Shown: positions 60,418 through 64,000 of the stretch, piece by piece
Numbering within the stretch: position 1 is the first letter of the stretch
How the letters are laid out: every line of letters starts with the position of its first letter
Assembly (NCBI GenBank): GCA_963920665.1
Contig: OY987271.1
Span: 9,737,350-9,801,349, forward strand
Reading direction: 5' to 3'
Length of the DNA: 64,000 bases
From: Straminergon stramineum
Taxonomy: Eukaryota; Streptophyta; Bryopsida; Hypnales; Calliergonaceae
The notes under the pieces: model-generated
Database searches by the model: none
What the model was told of the DNA's origin: nothing
What the model saw: only the letters and a program-made list of their open reading frames with translations
Position numbers and translations under genes: made by a program

Positions 60418-62258
60418 CTAAGAATAGTACAAAAGCCCGTACAAAAGAAACACAACATTAAGCTCCATCTAACCAAGTTTGGGTGCTTCAAAGAGTTTCG
60501 TCTTATATTTTTCTCAAACTCCATCTCCTAATCCCTCATTGCACACATTTGAATTGAATAGAATTAATTATATTCAATTCAAGATGTATAATCTACATAC
60601 CTTACTATCATGAAAGTTGAAGCCATAATTAATTGTTTTTGAGGTTCTATAATAAATATGTTAGGAAAATTATAAAAATACCTATAAAATGTAGAAATAA
60701 CTCATTGAAAAAGCTTAATTTTTGTAAATCATTCCATTAAAAAAAAGCTCAAGTAAATGAATGTTATATAAATAAATTGTATCCATCAAATAGACCATAT
60801 GTAAGTAAAGATGAAGAATTACCTTAGCTCTAGGACTATTATGAATAAAGAGTATGTTGGAAGTAGAGTTTACTCATCTTGGTAGCATTGCAACAAATCG
60901 ATTTGCATTGCAATGCCAAACCCCATTGTGTAGATATGATACTTCACTTAGCAACCATTAACCATTGTAGAGGTATGTAAGGAGATACAATGAAAGAAAT
61001 AACTATGACATGATGGGTCAAGTATTGGCATAATACAAGGATTGTAAAGGAAATAACTAGGATGTAATGAGACAAACATCCAAAACACAAGGTGGAGATA
61101 GTGTTTAGAAGGTCAATAATATGAACCTAAATAAGAAAAGAAAAGAAACCTTCATTTGCTTAACTTTGCAAAAAATAATATTGTGCCTATATTAGGTTTT
61201 TCTCCTAAATTTAAATTATTAGGTAAAGGTTGTTTAAGCTACCATTACAGTAGGATACATCAAAATTAGAACATGGTTTTGGAAATCTATTAAAACAAAC
61301 TATATAAAATCATAATTAAGACATATGATATCAAAAAAGTGTACAATAAAGTTTTAATTTTGAGAATCTTTTTTTGAATTGAAAATGAGATCCCAAAACA
61401 TTTGAGAAAATTCAGTAATGAAAACTACCAAAACTTACAAATAAAATCCAAAGGGTTTTAGTTATCAATGATGAAGAAACTTCATTCATGAATACCTTTA
61501 TAGAGTAGGGGACAAAAACATTCATTTCTCATTAAAGATACTTCCACACAAAATCAATAATTCATCAAATATTACAATTATCTACATAATCTAAAGCTTT
61601 TAAAGAAAGACAAGAAGGTCGAGAAAAAAGTATAAAATTTGGAGGCGTATCAAACAAAAAAAAATAATAGTAAAAAATTAGAAATGATAGATTAAAATCA
61701 TGGTTAGAATGCTATGAAAGCTGTTTTAAATCTACCACATACCAGTTTGATACTAGTCCATTTTCAATCCAACAGTACTAGTATGTGAGCCCAAGAATGT
61801 GAGCTTGTGAGCATTGAGCCTACATTATAGGTACCTATAATATAGATATCACACACTATAGAAGGTGTATGTAGACTCACACTCCTATGCTCACATAATA
61901 GCAACCCTCATTTTCAATCTACAAGATGCTCACTTGATTTGAAGCACTTTTAGGTTCTAAAGAATGATGTAGAGCCAAAACAATGTTGTTAGATGTTGAT
62001 GAGCATGGCACATTTCTTGGGAATTATAGGTGCAAAATTGTGCTTGGCAAGGGTTGAAAGGATGGTAGGGCACTTGCCTTCACCTTGAGATTTAATACAT
62101 TTCTTCCCCATTTCTTAATTTTCAAAATCTATTGTTAGTTTTAAATTTCATAGAAAATTGACTCCATGGGAAGGTCCAAGTGAGAAATGGACTTTTTTGT
62201 CCACATCTCTAGCTTAGTGTTTACTCCAAAGATTATATTAACATGTGACTATTCTTAA
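60418..62258. other. AT-rich repeat region
   Basis: No gene recognised. About 1.8 kb of AT-rich DNA; one short stretch near 62040-62090 resembles 28430-28480. Confidence 0.45.
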
Positions 62259-62811
62259 CCCCTAAAGGATTGAGGCAAATTTTGAGCAAAAATTGTAAGA
62301 AATATCATTTTTTAGCCAGTGAGAAGAAAATGAAAAAGACAATTGTACAAATTTGTACTAAACTTATATGGGAATGTGTGGAAAATTTTTTAGAAACTTT
62401 GACCTTACATATTGAAATACTATAATGTTTGAATTTAGAAGAAAATGTTTTTTTTCCAACCTTGCCTAGCAAGGCCAACAAACTTTAACTTCTCATCTTA
62501 GAGGGAGATTTTTGCACTACACATGATTTTTTTAACATTCGCATCTTGTATCATGTATGTTACAAACCTGCCAAATTTTAAAAAATTTGAAGAGGAGTTT
62601 GCACATGCTATATAAAGCTACCCAAGTTGCCCCAAACATTCAAGGTAGCATAACATTTGATCTGGGCATCCAATGAGAAAAAAAATTATATTTCCTCTAA
62701 GGGAATACATGTTCACATCAAAATTTTGTGAACATCTTACCGAAATTGACTTTGTGCGTAACTAACCGAGATCTCATGTGTATGTTGAATGATCACTTGG
62801 TCCTTTAGGGG
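62259..62811. mobile_element. TTAA-flanked TIR element, 553 bp
   Basis: Perfect 11-bp terminal inverted repeats, CCCCTAAAGGA and TCCTTTAGGGG, with intact TTAA on both sides (62255-62258, 62812-62815). The left third is related to the right part of 17646-18692. No transposase. Confidence 0.88.
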
Positions 62812-63405
62812 TTAAAATGGTATGTAGTAGTTCTAAAGTTTTCAAACATAAATTTTCTATAGAATAAGTCTCGAAGGTAGGCTAATCCAAGATTCGAGGG
62901 CCTTACTACTTAGAGGCTAAAGTTCTCAATTGTGAACTAACCATAAAAGGTGTGCACCTCAATACCAATGCACCACTAACACTAAACCACCATTTTCACT
63001 CTGTGTACATCACCAAAATCAATTATGTACCTGTGTGAAAGAAACGAGTTTAGAACCAAACTTTGTTCCTTCATAGCTTTTGCATATGGTATCTAAATGT
63101 TATGTTCTTTGGTGCATTAGAACCTCCTTTTTAAGTGCCAACAAGAAAATATGAAAATTTGACCAGTCTAATAATAGTAACTAGGCACATAAGGTATTTC
63201 GGTAGGTGTGAGCCCAAGTACGTTAAGTTAGATCATGAGTTCAGGACTTGCTTTCAACTTCTTGGAATCTGCTGTGTTGGCATGACATGTCAGCAATCCT
63301 TTTCTTATATACTTATGTCCCCTGATTCCGTGTCTTTCTTTTTATGTTATCAATCTGCAACTTGGGTCACTTGTGGAATGTGGATCAATATTCTGGGAGA
63401 ACTGC

Positions 63406-63605
63406 CGGTTAGGCTATCATTAACTTACTTGGTGGAATTGGGAAAAAAATCAGTTGCAATTTGAAAACAACGAAAGGAAAAAAATCCAGCGAAAAAATCA
63501 ATAAAAAAAATTTGGGAGTAAAAAAATAGAGAAAAAAATGGGACTCAGCCCTTGAAAAACCAATTCAACATGGGAATTAAAGGAAAATAGATGATAAAAC
63601 TAAAA
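63406..63605 (+). repeat. Dispersed repeat, copy 2
   Basis: Counterpart of 9878-10075: GGTGGAATTGGG, then a run of A-rich blocks and GGGAATTAAAGG. Not identified further. Confidence 0.5.
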
Positions 63606-63734
63606 AAATATCCCGAATGATGATGTGGATCCCTCCCAATACCATGGATCCAATGACTAATATAATTTAGTTCAAGGAATACATTACTAATTATGCAGTA
63701 GGGACTCAACATGACAATATGCTAATAAGCTTAA

Positions 63735-64000
63735 CCCTTAAGCATTGGGTTGGTGACCGCAGAAATCATCCCTTTTGGTATTGTGTGACATCATCTACTT
63801 TTATACAACCAAAAGTATTCATTAGAGGTCAAACTATTGTGCAAGATCTCTCCTATTTGTACAAAAATTCAAGAATGAATTTTTGTTCATTCTTGTTCAT
63901 TCTTGAATTTTTGTACAAATAGGAGAGATCTTGCACAATAGTTTGACATAGAAAAATTGCCCAATTGCCTTCTTACAAATGTTAAAAGAATTTAGGGTCC
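63735..64000 (+). mobile_element. TTAA-type small element, right part rearranged or outside
   Basis: CCCTTAAGCATTGGG after TTAA (63731-63734), then GTGTGACATCATCTACTT as in 26411-26644 and 49687-49894. The usual right end is not seen; the sequence turns back on itself in the palindrome at 63828-63947. Confidence 0.6.
63828..63947. repeat. Perfect 52-bp inverted repeat with 16-base loop
   Basis: Arms 63828-63879 and 63896-63947 are exact reverse complements; the loop is 63880-63895. It lies inside a TTAA-type element. Perfect arms indicate a recent event, or an assembly artefact. Confidence 0.9.

Noticed and set aside
1..64000. A biosynthetic cluster, CRISPR array or operon
   Set aside because: The genes have introns and unrelated functions, and no regularly spaced repeat array with spacers is present.

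Overview
The window is nuclear DNA of a land plant. Genes have GT-AG introns of about 90 bp to 2 kb and families typical of streptophytes: MLO, a NIP aquaporin, chloroplast-type TADA, and an SKP2-like F-box/LRR protein. They lie in AT-rich, repeat-laden intergenic DNA. The long introns, low gene density (nine genes in 64 kb) and divergence from angiosperm proteins suggest a bryophyte, lycophyte or fern, but I cannot name the species. I built gene models by joining exons on reading phase, splice sites and family resemblance; no transcript evidence was available.

Layout: MLO (+, 702-10561, about 16 exons) faces TADA (-, 11401-13575). After about 9.6 kb of repeats comes a NIP5;1-type aquaporin (+, 23201-26943), an ArfGAP (+, 29163-30336) and an STK16-type kinase with an N-myristoylation signal (+, 33084-35456). 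Then follow a small two-membrane-segment protein (-, 38561-40351) just downstream of HYPK (-, 40673-41005), a BED zinc-finger protein with a LEAFY-like SAM domain (+, 45189-48700) and the SKP2-like F-box protein (-, 55422-58229). The genes are unrelated in function; nothing suggests a cluster.

The space between genes is dominated by short TIR elements. They start CCCCTAAA or a close variant, end with the complement, and are flanked by TTAA. At least ten are recognisable, from 107 bp to about 1.05 kb. Two are nested in other members, two form a 0.95 kb inverted pair, and two lie back to back sharing one TTAA. Termini and target site resemble piggyBac, but no transposase is visible. SINE-like insertions, a six-copy minisatellite in an MLO intron, local tandem duplications and a perfect 52-bp palindrome complete the repeat content.

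Three observations deserve most attention. (1) One predicted protein joins a hAT-type BED zinc finger to a domain resembling the LEAFY oligomerisation domain. (2) The three ATGs in the roughly 450 nt before the NIP start are each followed at once by a stop, matching the AUG-stop boron switch known from Arabidopsis NIP5;1. (3) The TTAA/CCCC element family.
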